From positions 119,356-183,355 of the forward strand of contig RAYR01000011.1 of the NCBI GenBank assembly GCA_003612405.1: 64,000 nt of DNA, written 5' to 3'. This DNA comes from a bacterium 0.1xD8-71 (GTDB taxonomy: Bacteria; Bacillota; Clostridia; Lachnospirales; Lachnospiraceae). Made by a program: the position numbers and the translations under genes. The notes beneath the pieces were generated by a model, which saw only the letters and a list, made by a program, of their open reading frames with translations, made no database searches and was not told the origin of the DNA. Below are positions 1 through 8,054 of this stretch, in pieces. The number at the start of each line of letters is the position of its first letter. The stretch's first letter is position 1.

Positions 1-651
1 AGAGCAGGATATCAGTTATATCTTACCTGTCGTCAATCCGGCAATATACTGACAGAGGTGTCAGATAGGCTGTCAGCCACCTGTCATGTCCCATGTAAAG
101 CCATTGTAGCGGATATGGGCAGACCAGAAGATGTGACAAGAGTGTTTTCACAGATTGATGATTTGACTTTATTAGTCAACAACGCCGGCATCTCCTATGT
201 GGGACTTCTGCACGAGATGTCCGTGGATGCATGGCAGGAAGTGATGCGCGTAAACCTGGATTCCATGTTCTACTGCTGCCGTCTGGCAATCCCTCTGATG
301 CTGCGCCGCCATGCCGGCAAAATCATCAATATCTCTTCAGTCTGGGGCCGTGTGGGCGCCTCCGCAGAGGTGGCTTACTCCGCTTCCAAAGGCGGCGTGG
401 ACGCTTTTACAAAAGCATTGGCAAAGGAACTTGCCCCCAGCAATATCCAGGTCAACGCCATCGCCTGCGGTGTAATCGACACGGACATGAACCGCTGTTT
501 TTCTGAAGACGACATGGCAGTGCTTCGAGAGGAAATACCGGCCGACCGAATCGGTCAACCCCGGGAAGCCGCACAATTACTGCTCTCTATCCTTAACGGT
601 CCGGACTATCTGACCGGTCAGGTCATCACCCTGGATGGTGGATGGACATAA
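1..651 (+). CDS. Short-chain dehydrogenase/reductase (FabG-like), 5' end outside window
   Basis: NAD(P)-dependent oxidoreductase of the SDR family, probably cytosolic. The frame is open from base 1, so the N-terminus with the TGxxxGxG cofactor loop lies outside the window. A GTG at 58 is not taken as the start because the preceding codons (..YQLYLTCR) fit the second strand of the Rossmann fold and FabG-type proteins run to about 240 residues. Visible family marks are NNAG, the active-site Ser in NISSVWG, the catalytic YSASK motif, and the C-terminal TGQVITLDGGW. The last 26 bases overlap the convergent MATE gene. It could be 3-oxoacyl-ACP reductase or another SDR; the substrate cannot be told from this part. 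Confidence 0.85.
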   Translation, partial: RAGYQLYLTCRQSGNILTEVSDRLSATCHVPCKAIVADMGRPEDVTRVFSQIDDLTLLVNNAGISYVGLLHEMSVDAWQEVMRVNLDSMFYCCRLAIPLMLRRHAGKIINISSVWGRVGASAEVAYSASKGGVDAFTKALAKELAPSNIQVNAIACGVIDTDMNRCFSEDDMAVLREEIPADRIGQPREAAQLLLSILNGPDYLTGQVITLDGGWT

Positions 652-1984
652 GCTTTCTCACCACTGCAAAATAACTGGGAATCAATACTGCATCTGCCCC
701 CACCCAGGCGGCAGTTTCCGCAAAGAAGATTCCCACTTCTCCGAATAACATCGGCAGGATAATCACAGACAGAGTCCGCATCACGAACTCTGCCACGCCG
801 GACATCATGGGCAGTACCGTATTTCCCATACCCTGAATAGCGGAACGGGTCACATGTATCACATAGAGCACCGGCAGACTGAAACTCATCACCGCCAGAT
901 AGAAATAGGCAATCTTCATGGTCTGCTCTGCTTCTGCCGGGGTGCCGGAGATAAAAAGGCCCAGAATATACTTGCCAAGCCCCAGCATAATCAGGGCAAT
1001 GATAACGGAAGTAACCATGGCAATCCCCATGGCAGCCCGCATACCGCTCCGAATCCGTTCTATCTTACCGGCTCCCAGGTTCTGTCCCACATAAGTCACC
1101 ATAGCATATCCATATGAGATGCCTGCGATTTCCAATAGGCCATACAGCTTATTTGTGGCCGTAAAACCTGCAATAAAAATCACACCGTAACTATTTACCA
1201 CAAACTGCACAATCATGCCGCCGATGGCAATAATACCATTCTGGAAAGCCATGGGCAGCCCCAGCACAAAAAGACGTATCGTACGATCCTTTTGCAGGCG
1301 AAACTCCCCTTTCGTCATCTTCAGAAAAGCAATCTTTCTGATATGCCAGAAACAGAATCCGCTGGAAACAGCCTGTGCAATCAGTGTTGCTGCCGCCGCT
1401 CCGGCAATGCCCCATTCAAATCCCATCACAAATAAATAATCTAAGACTATATTGGTCAATGAGGCTACAATCATCGCATTTAACGGAGTTCTGCTGTCTC
1501 CCAGTGATCTTAAAATGCAGGCCAGCAGATTATAGAGCATTACAATAGGCACACCCGCAAACATGATCCGCAGATAAAGCAGCGTATACTCTATGATCTC
1601 TCCGGGCGTCTGCAAAAGCATCAGCACAGGCCTGGCTACAATCTGTCCAAACGCCACCAACACAACTGCCGACAAAAGAGAAAGAACCGCCGCGCTTCCC
1701 ACGCTCTTTCTCAGTTCCTCTTCTCTGCCCGCACCAAAATCCTGCGCCATCTTGATGCCAAATCCCTGCGTCAGTCCCTGAATAATGCCCAGCATCAGCC
1801 AGTTGAGCCAGTCTGAGGCGCCCACTGCCGCCAACGCACTGACTCCAAGATATTTACCTACCACCATGGTATCTACCACAGTATATAATTGCTGAAATAC
1901 ATTTCCTGCTACCAATGAAAGAGAAAAAGTCAGCAATAATTTTGCCGGCTTTCCCTCGGTCATATTTTTAACATGAGATGCCAT
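626..1984 (-). CDS. MATE family efflux transporter
   Basis: Cation-coupled drug/toxin exporter of the MATE (NorM/DinF-like) family, 452 residues, predicted 12 membrane helices. The N-terminal half has the family pattern LQQLYTVVDTMVVGKYLG-like (here FQQLYTVVDTMVVGKYLG) followed by alternating hydrophobic helices, and the second half repeats the fold. The start ATG at 1984 is preceded by AAGGACAAACAG. It lies 23 bases downstream of the YitT-family gene on the same strand, so the two are probably co-transcribed. The 3' end overlaps the convergent SDR gene by 26 bases, leaving no room for a separate terminator. Substrate unknown. Confidence 0.9.
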   Translation of the reverse strand: MASHVKNMTEGKPAKLLLTFSLSLVAGNVFQQLYTVVDTMVVGKYLGVSALAAVGASDWLNWLMLGIIQGLTQGFGIKMAQDFGAGREEELRKSVGSAAVLSLLSAVVLVAFGQIVARPVLMLLQTPGEIIEYTLLYLRIMFAGVPIVMLYNLLACILRSLGDSRTPLNAMIVASLTNIVLDYLFVMGFEWGIAGAAAATLIAQAVSSGFCFWHIRKIAFLKMTKGEFRLQKDRTIRLFVLGLPMAFQNGIIAIGGMIVQFVVNSYGVIFIAGFTATNKLYGLLEIAGISYGYAMVTYVGQNLGAGKIERIRSGMRAAMGIAMVTSVIIALIMLGLGKYILGLFISGTPAEAEQTMKIAYFYLAVMSFSLPVLYVIHVTRSAIQGMGNTVLPMMSGVAEFVMRTLSVIILPMLFGEVGIFFAETAAWVGADAVLIPSYFAVVRKLMSIHHPG

Positions 1985-2007
1985 CTGTTTGTCCTTATCC
2001 TTCTATC

Positions 2008-2865
2008 TTAAATATACTTCCGGAATCCTTTCCCCATAATCTCACTGCTTTTTGTCACCATCAGAAAGGCTTCCGGATCTACGGACTGAATCCGGCGCTC
2101 TAAGAGCACCGCCTGTTTGGGATCCATAACGGTCAGAATCACCACCCTGTCTTTGTGTGTGTAGGCACCCTCCGCCTTATAAACCGTAGCGCTTCGTTTC
2201 AAGTCATTCATGATATAATCGCAGATGGGCTCCGGCTTACTGCATATAATCGTAAAATACTTACTCAGCTTCATGCGCTCGATCGCCTTATCAATCAGCA
2301 GCGTCTTCGCCATCAGACCACAGATGGAAAAAAGACCCGTCCTCGTGTCAAAGACAAAATAAGCCACAAACACAATGATCGCATCCACAGCCAGAAGAGC
2401 GGAAGATATATTCATGGTCGAATATTTTCTGAGAACCATGGCTATAATATCCGTCCCGCCGCCGGAGGCATTTTCGTAGAAAAGGATCGCCGAAGCCAGC
2501 GCCGGCAGGGCAATTGCATAGAACAATTCCAGCATGGTTTCATTGGTGAGCGGTGCCTGCATGGGAAACGCAGCCTCCATAATGTTAAGCAGTACAGAGG
2601 ACAATACCGTTACATATGCCGTCTTTACTCCAAAATTCCTGCCCAGAAACAGAAAACCGAATACCAGCAGGAGCATATTGATGGCCAGGTTAATCTGAGA
2701 CGCCGTAAAGGGTACGAAATGTGTCACCACCACGGCCAGACCGGATACCCCGCCAAAGGAAAAATTATTGGGAAACTTAAATACATAGATGCCGATATCC
2801 ATAAGAACCACGGCAACCGTTATCAGGATATATTCTTTTATCATCTGCCTGCGTTTATCCTTCAT
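2008..2865 (-). CDS. YitT family membrane protein (DUF161 + DUF2179)
   Basis: Membrane protein of the YitT family: about five or six N-terminal membrane helices (DUF161) and a C-terminal cytosolic domain (DUF2179, roughly residues 205-285, containing RVVILTVMDPKQA). The molecular function of the family is not established. I place the start at 2865 (MKDKRRQ) because AAGGAGG stands five bases upstream; an upstream in-frame ATG at 2895 has no ribosome-binding site. The pattern FPNNFSFGGVSGLAVV in the first helices is typical. Likely first gene of a two-gene operon with the MATE exporter. Confidence 0.88.
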   Translation of the reverse strand: MKDKRRQMIKEYILITVAVVLMDIGIYVFKFPNNFSFGGVSGLAVVVTHFVPFTASQINLAINMLLLVFGFLFLGRNFGVKTAYVTVLSSVLLNIMEAAFPMQAPLTNETMLELFYAIALPALASAILFYENASGGGTDIIAMVLRKYSTMNISSALLAVDAIIVFVAYFVFDTRTGLFSICGLMAKTLLIDKAIERMKLSKYFTIICSKPEPICDYIMNDLKRSATVYKAEGAYTHKDRVVILTVMDPKQAVLLERRIQSVDPEAFLMVTKSSEIMGKGFRKYI

Positions 2866-2934
2866 ATCAACCTCCTTGTCAGAGCGGCCTGCCATGATTA
2901 CGGCATATCAGAATCTCTGACACAGCTTTCTCAA

Positions 2935-2975
2935 AAAGAGAAGCCAGAATGTATCAATCATTCCAGCTTCTCTTT
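2935..2975 (-). terminator. Rho-independent terminator after the tRNA pair
   Basis: 17-bp stem interrupted by two mispaired positions (AAAGAGAAGC..GAATG against CATTC..GCTTCTCTTT) with a 7-base loop. On the minus strand it is followed by TTTTTGAG. It lies directly downstream of tRNA-Val. Confidence 0.8.
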
Positions 2976-2981
2976 AATCAG

Positions 2982-3055
2982 TGGAAGCAATGGGGCTCGA
3001 ACCCATGACCTCTCGCGTGTGAGGCGAACGCTCATCCCGGCTGAGCTATGCTTCC
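2982..3055 (-). tRNA. tRNA-Val (anticodon CAC)
   Basis: 74-base cloverleaf on the minus strand: acceptor GGAAGCA / TGCTTCC with discriminator A, U8-A9, D arm GCTCAGC..GAGC, anticodon stem TTCGC/GCGAG with loop CTCACAC giving anticodon CAC (reads GUG, Val), T arm ATGGG-TTCGAGC-CCCAT. The 3' CCA is not encoded. Confidence 0.95.
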
Positions 3056-3059
3056 AGAC

Positions 3060-3132
3060 TGGAGATAGCGAGACTCGAACTCGTGACCTATACGTTGCGA
3101 ACGTATCGCTCTCCCAGCTGAGCTATATCCCC
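3060..3132 (-). tRNA. tRNA-Ala (anticodon CGC)
   Basis: 73-base cloverleaf four bases upstream of tRNA-Val. Acceptor GGGGATA / TATCTCC carries the G3-U70 wobble that marks alanine tRNAs. Anticodon stem ATACG/CGTAT with loop TTCGCAA gives CGC (reads GCG). T stem ACGAG/CTCGC has one A-C mispair at its base. CCA is not encoded. The two tRNAs should form one transcript. Confidence 0.94.
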
Positions 3133-3141
3133 CTACCAAAG

Positions 3142-3169
3142 ATTATAGCACGCAGAAAATAAAAAGCAA
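3142..3169 (-). promoter_or_regulatory. SigA-type promoter for the tRNA pair
   Basis: Minus strand TTGCTT (3169-3164), 16-base spacer, TATAAT (3147-3142), ten bases before the 5' end of tRNA-Ala. Confidence 0.75.
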
Positions 3170-3215
3170 TAAAAAAATCCTGTTATGTGCCAGGAACGAA
3201 AATGGGAATGAAGCC

Positions 3216-3346
3216 TGGGCAGATAGAATTTTCTTCGTCAGCTCGCTTTCGCTCCTTTCACAGCACAACAGACACTAAGCTCGTGAGAAACCTCACTAAG
3301 TGCTGGTGCTGTTCTAGGGCTTCCTTAAGAAATTTCTATCTGCCCA
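3216..3346. repeat. Long imperfect palindromic element with nested stems
   Basis: This holds most of the 346-base non-coding stretch between tRNA-Ala and the next gene. Outer arms of 20 bp (3216-3235 and 3327-3346, one mismatch, starting TGGGCAGATAGAA) enclose 91 bases. Inside, CAGCAC (3261-3266) pairs with GTGCTG (3306-3311), then CACT with AGTG, then GTGAG-AAAC-CTCAC. No open frame of note. It looks like an intergenic palindromic repeat or a structured RNA. Confidence 0.6.
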
Positions 3347-3385
3347 AGCTGACATATTAGATTAGAAAGCAATCACAATACCGGG

Positions 3386-3414
3386 TTGTCGTAGTGCTCA
3401 AAAAATAGTATAAT
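3386..3414 (+). promoter_or_regulatory. SigA-type promoter for the small membrane protein gene
   Basis: TTGTCG (3386-3391), 17-base spacer, TATAAT (3409-3414); 65 bases before the start codon at 3479. Confidence 0.75.
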
Positions 3415-3478
3415 AAATACTGGTAAACGAGATACCTGTACAGAGATTTATCTTATGAATAACAGAATCAGGAGAGAA

Positions 3479-4075
3479 ATGAATAAGTATACGCTTTCAA
3501 AAACAAGTATCATAGGTATTGTGATTTTGATTTTGGGATTGGTCTTCACAATACAGGGAATCTTCATCAGATATCACTTATCCCATGTCAAAGCATCCTA
3601 TCAGCAGACGGAGATTAAAAATGGCCGTTTCATCGAACGGGATATCACCAGGGAAGAATTGATTGGCAGTTATTATACCGAGAATAACGGAACTGTTAAG
3701 TATGGACCTTACTGTTGCGAAAATGGATATACTGCTAAGCGGATATATATTGTTGCAGTCAATGAAAATCCCAAATATTATGCACCCTTAGTCCTTTCCC
3801 GGAAATATCAGAAGGATTTTCAACAAATGATCAACGAAAACACCTCTTACCATATTCTGGGCAAATTTGAAAAATACAATTCAGTCATGCCTTACAGCCC
3901 AATTGCCGAATGTCCCGGCATAGACAACCCGACAGGGACGGATCAGCTGATGTCTGCCAGATACCAGATTAAAATCATTGATTTGCAGGCTGAAAAAAAG
4001 GTATTATATAAAGGACTTTCCCTTTTCATTTTCGGGTTATTGATTCTGGTCGTGACCGTGAAGAGAGAAAAATAA
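3479..4075 (+). CDS. Unrecognised membrane-anchored protein with two terminal helices
   Basis: 198 residues and no family recognised. One membrane helix follows a short basic N-terminus (SIIGIVILILGLVFTIQGIF), then a polar domain of about 140 residues with KYGPYCCENGY and YSPIAECPG, then a second helix at the C-terminus (GLSLFIFGLLILVVTV) ending in KREK. This suggests an extracytoplasmic domain held by both ends. The start at 3479 is chosen over the ATG at 3455 because GGAGAG lies two bases upstream of it while 3455 has nothing. It has its own promoter and a strong terminator, so it is monocistronic. Confidence 0.75.
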   Translation: MNKYTLSKTSIIGIVILILGLVFTIQGIFIRYHLSHVKASYQQTEIKNGRFIERDITREELIGSYYTENNGTVKYGPYCCENGYTAKRIYIVAVNENPKYYAPLVLSRKYQKDFQQMINENTSYHILGKFEKYNSVMPYSPIAECPGIDNPTGTDQLMSARYQIKIIDLQAEKKVLYKGLSLFIFGLLILVVTVKREK

Positions 4076-4082
4076 CAGAAAA

Positions 4083-4106
4083 ACTCCGCAGGCAAACCTG
4101 CGGAGT
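4083..4106. terminator. Bidirectional Rho-independent terminator
   Basis: Perfect 10-bp stem ACTCCGCAGG / CCTGCGGAGT with loop CAAA. A T-rich tail (ATATATTTTT) follows on the plus strand and TTTTTCTG on the minus strand, so it can end both the small membrane-protein gene and the rplM-rpsI transcript. Confidence 0.9.
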
Positions 4107-4162
4107 ATATATTTTTGAATCTTGTGTTCTGTCTGCTTATCTCAAAAGAAAATTCCAAAGAA

Positions 4163-4567
4163 TTATCTCTTGGAGAACTGCGGCGCACGCCTTGCTGCTT
4201 TGAGACCGTATTTCTTTCTCTCTTTCATACGAGGGTCTCTTGTCAGATAGCCTGCCTTCTTCAATGTCGGTCTGTAATCAGGATCTGCCTGAAGCAATGC
4301 TCTTGCGATACCATGTCTGACAGCACCTGCCTGGCCTGTATAACCGCCGCCCTTTACAGTAACACGCACATCGAACTTGTCAACTGTGTCTGTTGCTGCC
4401 AGAGGCTGACGCACGATAACTTTCAAGGTCTCTAAACCAAAGTAGTCATCAATGCTTCTTTTATTGATTGTAATCTCACCCTTACCGGGTACTAAATATA
4501 CTCTGGCGATAGATTTCTTTCTTCTACCGGTTCCATAATATTTTGCTGATTTATCTGCTTTAGCCAT
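4163..4567 (-). CDS. rpsI: 30S ribosomal protein S9
   Basis: Small-subunit protein whose C-terminal tail reaches the P-site tRNA. 134 residues, full length, with the family opening [16 protein letters not shown] and the conserved end APQFSKR. It is 17 bases downstream of rplM, the standard pair, and ends 57 bases before the bidirectional terminator at 4083-4106. Confidence 0.98.
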   Translation of the reverse strand: MAKADKSAKYYGTGRRKKSIARVYLVPGKGEITINKRSIDDYFGLETLKVIVRQPLAATDTVDKFDVRVTVKGGGYTGQAGAVRHGIARALLQADPDYRPTLKKAGYLTRDPRMKERKKYGLKAARRAPQFSKR

Positions 4568-4584
4568 GATTCTTTATCCCTTTC

Positions 4585-5013
4585 TTAAAATGTTAACACT
4601 TCTGGTTTCTGTGCAGCCTGTTTGTGCTCAGGACCTACATATACATGAAGCTTAGTATACATCTGCCTTCCTAAAGGCCCCTTGGGAAGCATGCCTTTCA
4701 CTGCATGTTCTACAACTCTCTCGGGGTGCTTCTGTAACATCTCTTTCAGGGTAGTTTCTTTCATGCCACCCACATAATCGGAGTGATGATAGTAAATCTT
4801 CTGGTCTAACTTCTTACCTGTAACCTTCACCTTTTCCGCATTGACGATAATCACATAATCGCCGGTATCCATGTGGGGGGTAAAGATGGGTTTATGCTTA
4901 CCTCTAAGCACCTTGGCAACCTCGGATGCCAAGCGTCCCAGTGTCATATCTGTCGCATCAACTACATACCATTTTCTCTCGATTGTAGCTGGACTCGCCA
5001 TAAAAGTTTTCAT
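4585..5013 (-). CDS. rplM: 50S ribosomal protein L13
   Basis: Early-assembly large-subunit protein, 142 residues, full length. Family marks: [16 protein letters not shown] near the N-terminus, the [11 protein letters not shown] loop, and [16 protein letters not shown] at the end. The start is preceded by GGAGGTAATATC. It is first in the rplM-rpsI operon, with its own promoter about 180 bases upstream. In many Firmicutes it follows truA directly; here three glycosylation genes lie between. Confidence 0.98.
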   Translation of the reverse strand: MKTFMASPATIERKWYVVDATDMTLGRLASEVAKVLRGKHKPIFTPHMDTGDYVIIVNAEKVKVTGKKLDQKIYYHHSDYVGGMKETTLKEMLQKHPERVVEHAVKGMLPKGPLGRQMYTKLHVYVGPEHKQAAQKPEVLTF

Positions 5014-5189
5014 GATATTACCTCCATAGTAACTGATCGTCTCTCGACTGTCTGTGCCATCTTACGAAATCTTCGTGCAGATGTCCGGCCACACTTACGA
5101 TTTCCCGCAACGGCAGTTTGTACTTCTTTTACATATTTTAAAATGTCTTCGCCGGGGCTTTGGCTTGACATTTTTATACATTGTCACAG
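5014..5189 (-). promoter_or_regulatory. Long 5' leader of rplM-rpsI
   Basis: About 175 untranslated bases between the promoter and rplM, with short inverted segments (for example CTTACGAAAT against ATTTCGTAAG around 5073-5115). L13 leaders with autogenous control are known in Firmicutes. I did not fold this one or match it to that model, so the regulatory role is inferred from position and length. Confidence 0.4.
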
Positions 5190-5195
5190 TTATCT

Positions 5196-5224
5196 ATTAT
5201 ATTATACGCTCCCGCGTGTGTCAA
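5196..5224 (-). promoter_or_regulatory. Consensus SigA promoter for rplM-rpsI
   Basis: Minus strand TTGACA (5224-5219), exactly 17 bases, TATAAT (5201-5196): both hexamers perfect. It lies just past the stop codon of the GT2 gene, so rplM-rpsI can be transcribed independently of the genes upstream. Confidence 0.93.
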
Positions 5225-5244
5225 CAGATTTTTTGCTTGAATTT

Positions 5245-5943
5245 TCATCCTTTCCGGTACTTCCAGATACAGTAGATGGCACGCAGGCCATCCCGGAATC
5301 CAATCTTCTTCCCTTCCTCATTGGTGCGGGGATAATAGGAAATAGGTACTTCTGTAAAACGTACCTTCTTTCTGGCAATCTTGGCCGTTATCTCGGGCTC
5401 AAATCCGAAACGCTGTTCCTTAATCTCCACCGACTGGATGATTTCCCGCCTGAAAGCCTTATAACAGGTCTCCATATCCGTACACTTCAGATGGGTGAAC
5501 AGGTTGGAGCATCTGGTAAGGAACCAGTTGGCCATACGGTTGGCAAGATAGCCTTTCATCTTGTTATCCTTAAACCGGGAACCATATACTACATCGGCCC
5601 TGCCTTCAAAGATGGGGGCTACCACCTGCGGATACTCCCCGGGATCATATTCCAGATCTGCATCCTGAATAATCACCACATCTCCGGTAGCCGCCTTAAA
5701 ACCCGTCCGCAAAGCTGCACCTTTGCCGCCGTTTTGTTCATGGTAAATAATCCGGGCCACCTTGGGCCTGATTTTCTCCTCCAGAATCTTTCTGGTATTA
5801 TCTTTACTACAGTCATCCACGATAATGATTTCCTTTTTCGGAACCGGGGATGCTATCACCTTGTCCACAATGGTTTCAATCGTATTCTCTTCATTATAAC
5901 AGGGGATCACGATTGATAAAACGCCGGTTTCTTTCTGCTCCAT
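5245..5943 (-). CDS. Family 2 glycosyltransferase, DPM1-like
   Basis: Soluble GT-A transferase that by family moves a hexose from an NDP-sugar to polyprenyl phosphate at the cytosolic face of the membrane. 232 residues: SIVIPCYNEENTIETIV at the N-terminus, the metal/nucleotide motif IIQDADLEYDPGEYP, and a C-terminal basic segment with no membrane helix, like dolichol-phosphate mannosyltransferase. The start at 5943 (MEQKE) has GGAGGGAAGA before it; an upstream ATG at 5970 lacks one. It is last of a three-gene cassette with the kinase-nucleotidyltransferase fusion and a GT-C transferase. The sugar is unknown. Confidence 0.85.
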   Translation of the reverse strand: MEQKETGVLSIVIPCYNEENTIETIVDKVIASPVPKKEIIIVDDCSKDNTRKILEEKIRPKVARIIYHEQNGGKGAALRTGFKAATGDVVIIQDADLEYDPGEYPQVVAPIFEGRADVVYGSRFKDNKMKGYLANRMANWFLTRCSNLFTHLKCTDMETCYKAFRREIIQSVEIKEQRFGFEPEITAKIARKKVRFTEVPISYYPRTNEEGKKIGFRDGLRAIYCIWKYRKG

Positions 5944-6015
5944 TCTTCCCTCCATGCGAAAGACTCTCAAACTTCACTATCTTTTGCCTGTACTTGTATT
6001 TCTCCCAAATACGGT

Positions 6016-7953
6016 TCAATGCTGTCCGAACTCATACATGGTCTTCCTGTAGGTCTCCGGCAGCCCTATATCGTAAGATTTGCCGTTTGGCTTAAATCCG
6101 TACAGTCCATGTTTCTCCCTGACTGTGTCCAACGCATCCGTCAACTGATATTCGCCCTGGCTTCGCCTGTCCTCCCGGATATTGTTCTCCAGTTCCTCAA
6201 ACACATCTGGGGTCAGCACATACTGTCCAAATACTGCATAATACTCTTTTTCATTTCTGGCATTATATACGCCCAGACACTCCACTGCATAATCCTGTGT
6301 AGGTTTCTCATACATCCTTTCCACCTGCAAGACAGTCTGTTCCGTATCCTCCCACTGCCCGTATAAAATGCCGCAGTGCACCACTTCCTCCGGTGCCACC
6401 GCCTGTATGCTGACCAGGGATCTGCCATGTTTCTCAAAGGCTTCTATGACCTGTCTGATACAGTTCTTATCTTCATAGGATTCATACAGCATATCTCCCA
6501 ACAACAACAATACCGGCTCATTCTGCGTAAAATCCCGGCACTGGTAAACTGCATGTCCGAATCCAAGACGTTTTCTCTGATAAACAAAGGTAATCTTATT
6601 GCCAAGATCCACGATCTTCTTCTCATAAGCCCGCCGTTCCTTGGATAGTTTCTCCATATGTTCCACCGGCAGTTTTGCGAAGAAATTGTCGTACTCTTCT
6701 CTCTCATCTTCACCGATCACCAGACAGATTTCCTCAATCCCCGCCTCCTCAAGCTGCTCTAATAAAATCAACAGCGCCGGTTTTAAGACACCGTCTTTGT
6801 CCAGAATGGGAAGCATATCTTTCTTGATCCCCTTGGTGGCGGGAAAGAGTCTTGTGCCGAACCCGGCAATCGGAATAATCGCCCTTCTCACCGTCTGTCC
6901 CGGCTTCAAGGTCAGGGAAAAGGACGGCATCCCCCGCTCTTCTTCCAGATACCGCATCAGTTCATTTCTGGATGTCAGGTCCCTGCACAGAAACTGTACC
7001 GTACCATCTCCCTGGGAACCCACACCCTTTGCCCCGTAAATCCAGGGTTTTATGTTCTCGTCCTCAAGCACTGAATGAAGAATCGGCGCCCGCAGCTCCT
7101 CCTGACAGGCAGGTGCAACTTTCCGGTCGAAATTCTGCTGTGCCTGTGTCATCAGTTTCCCGAGGCTCTCCGCGTCTCCCTGTTCCATATATTTCACAGC
7201 CTGGTTGATAATTCCTTTGTTATCGTTGCCCAGAGCCTCCTGCACGGTCTCTTCCAGCGCCGTCTCTGCAAAAGGGTAACATTTATTCAGATCAGCCAGG
7301 ATCTTTACCGTATCCTTCTGCCCTTTCAGATCGGCAACCACCCAATAATAGGTAGCGCCGATATGCAGAGGCCGGCTGTAAATTTCAAATCCGTCAAACT
7401 CCATGAGAACCGGTCTTACCCCGTATGCGCACGCCTGATCCAGTCTGCCGCAGCGTGAGGGGGTTCTTTGTTCTCCGCGAAACGCCGCCTGCATCTCTCC
7501 GTTGGTATTCATTCTTAAACGGTAGAGCTGGTTAAAGGCTCTTGCCACCAGCACGCATATGGCTGCGGAAGAGGACAATCCGCTCTTAATCGGCAAGTCC
7601 ATTCTGGTAATGGTAATCTTCACTCCGCCTACCCGGTAATTATCATTAATATAAGAAGCCACACCAGCCACATAGGAAAAGAAGCCACCCTCCTGTGCAA
7701 GCAACAGCAGCTTCTGTGTATCCATATCACATTCCAGCCTGGTTCCATGATATAAGGGCAGAGAGGATTCCACAATAAACTTGTCCGCTTTCTGCGCTGT
7801 AGCGTAAATCCCCTCCTGTAATCCGGACACAATCGCATAGCCGGGAACAAGATTGGCATTGATGATTCTCTGCATACCTGCCCAGTCGCTATGCTCTCCG
7901 AACAGACAAAGTCTTCCCGGCACAAACAGATCTATCGTCTTTTGATTTTCCAT
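6016..7953 (-). CDS. Fusion: GHMP sugar kinase + GalU-like nucleotidyltransferase
   Basis: A 645-residue two-domain protein. Residues 1-350 are a GHMP kinase of galactokinase type: PGRLCLFGEHSDWAG (11-26), the phosphate loop PIKSGLSSSAA (121-131), a GRLDQACAYG segment (169-178) where galactokinases keep the catalytic Asp, and motif 3 GAKGVGSQGDG (307-317). Residues 357-645 match UTP-glucose-1-phosphate uridylyltransferase: IIPIAGFGTRLFPATKG, then LGFGHAVYQCRDF and a LLLGDMLY segment. Predicted job: phosphorylate a free sugar at C1, then make the NDP-sugar. The start at 7953 has AAGGAGAATCAC; the upstream 30 codons are not conserved-looking. The domain order is the reverse of Fkp/FKGP fucose enzymes. 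Sugar and nucleotide are unknown. Confidence 0.85.
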   Translation of the reverse strand: MENQKTIDLFVPGRLCLFGEHSDWAGMQRIINANLVPGYAIVSGLQEGIYATAQKADKFIVESSLPLYHGTRLECDMDTQKLLLLAQEGGFFSYVAGVASYINDNYRVGGVKITITRMDLPIKSGLSSSAAICVLVARAFNQLYRLRMNTNGEMQAAFRGEQRTPSRCGRLDQACAYGVRPVLMEFDGFEIYSRPLHIGATYYWVVADLKGQKDTVKILADLNKCYPFAETALEETVQEALGNDNKGIINQAVKYMEQGDAESLGKLMTQAQQNFDRKVAPACQEELRAPILHSVLEDENIKPWIYGAKGVGSQGDGTVQFLCRDLTSRNELMRYLEEERGMPSFSLTLKPGQTVRRAIIPIAGFGTRLFPATKGIKKDMLPILDKDGVLKPALLILLEQLEEAGIEEICLVIGEDEREEYDNFFAKLPVEHMEKLSKERRAYEKKIVDLGNKITFVYQRKRLGFGHAVYQCRDFTQNEPVLLLLGDMLYESYEDKNCIRQVIEAFEKHGRSLVSIQAVAPEEVVHCGILYGQWEDTEQTVLQVERMYEKPTQDYAVECLGVYNARNEKEYYAVFGQYVLTPDVFEELENNIREDRRSQGEYQLTDALDTVREKHGLYGFKPNGKSYDIGLPETYRKTMYEFGQH

Positions 7954-8054
7954 GTGATTCTCCTTCATTATTATAATAGGTAGGTTTGCAAATATCAACC
8001 ACATTCTATAGGAAGCAGCCCTTACCGCAGACCGGCGTTGCAATTAAGACCACC

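Noticed and set aside
58..651. Complete SDR gene starting at the GTG at 58
   Set aside because: It would lack the cofactor-binding loop and the frame is open to the window edge, so the gene is partial.
2155..3162. 335-codon plus-strand frame over the YitT gene and the tRNAs
   Set aside because: It runs antisense to a recognisable gene and through two tRNA genes, with a His/Arg/Gln-rich composition typical of shadow frames.
4873..5916. 347-codon plus-strand frame over rplM, its leader and the GT2 gene
   Set aside because: Antisense to two well-supported genes and a perfect promoter; no family resemblance.
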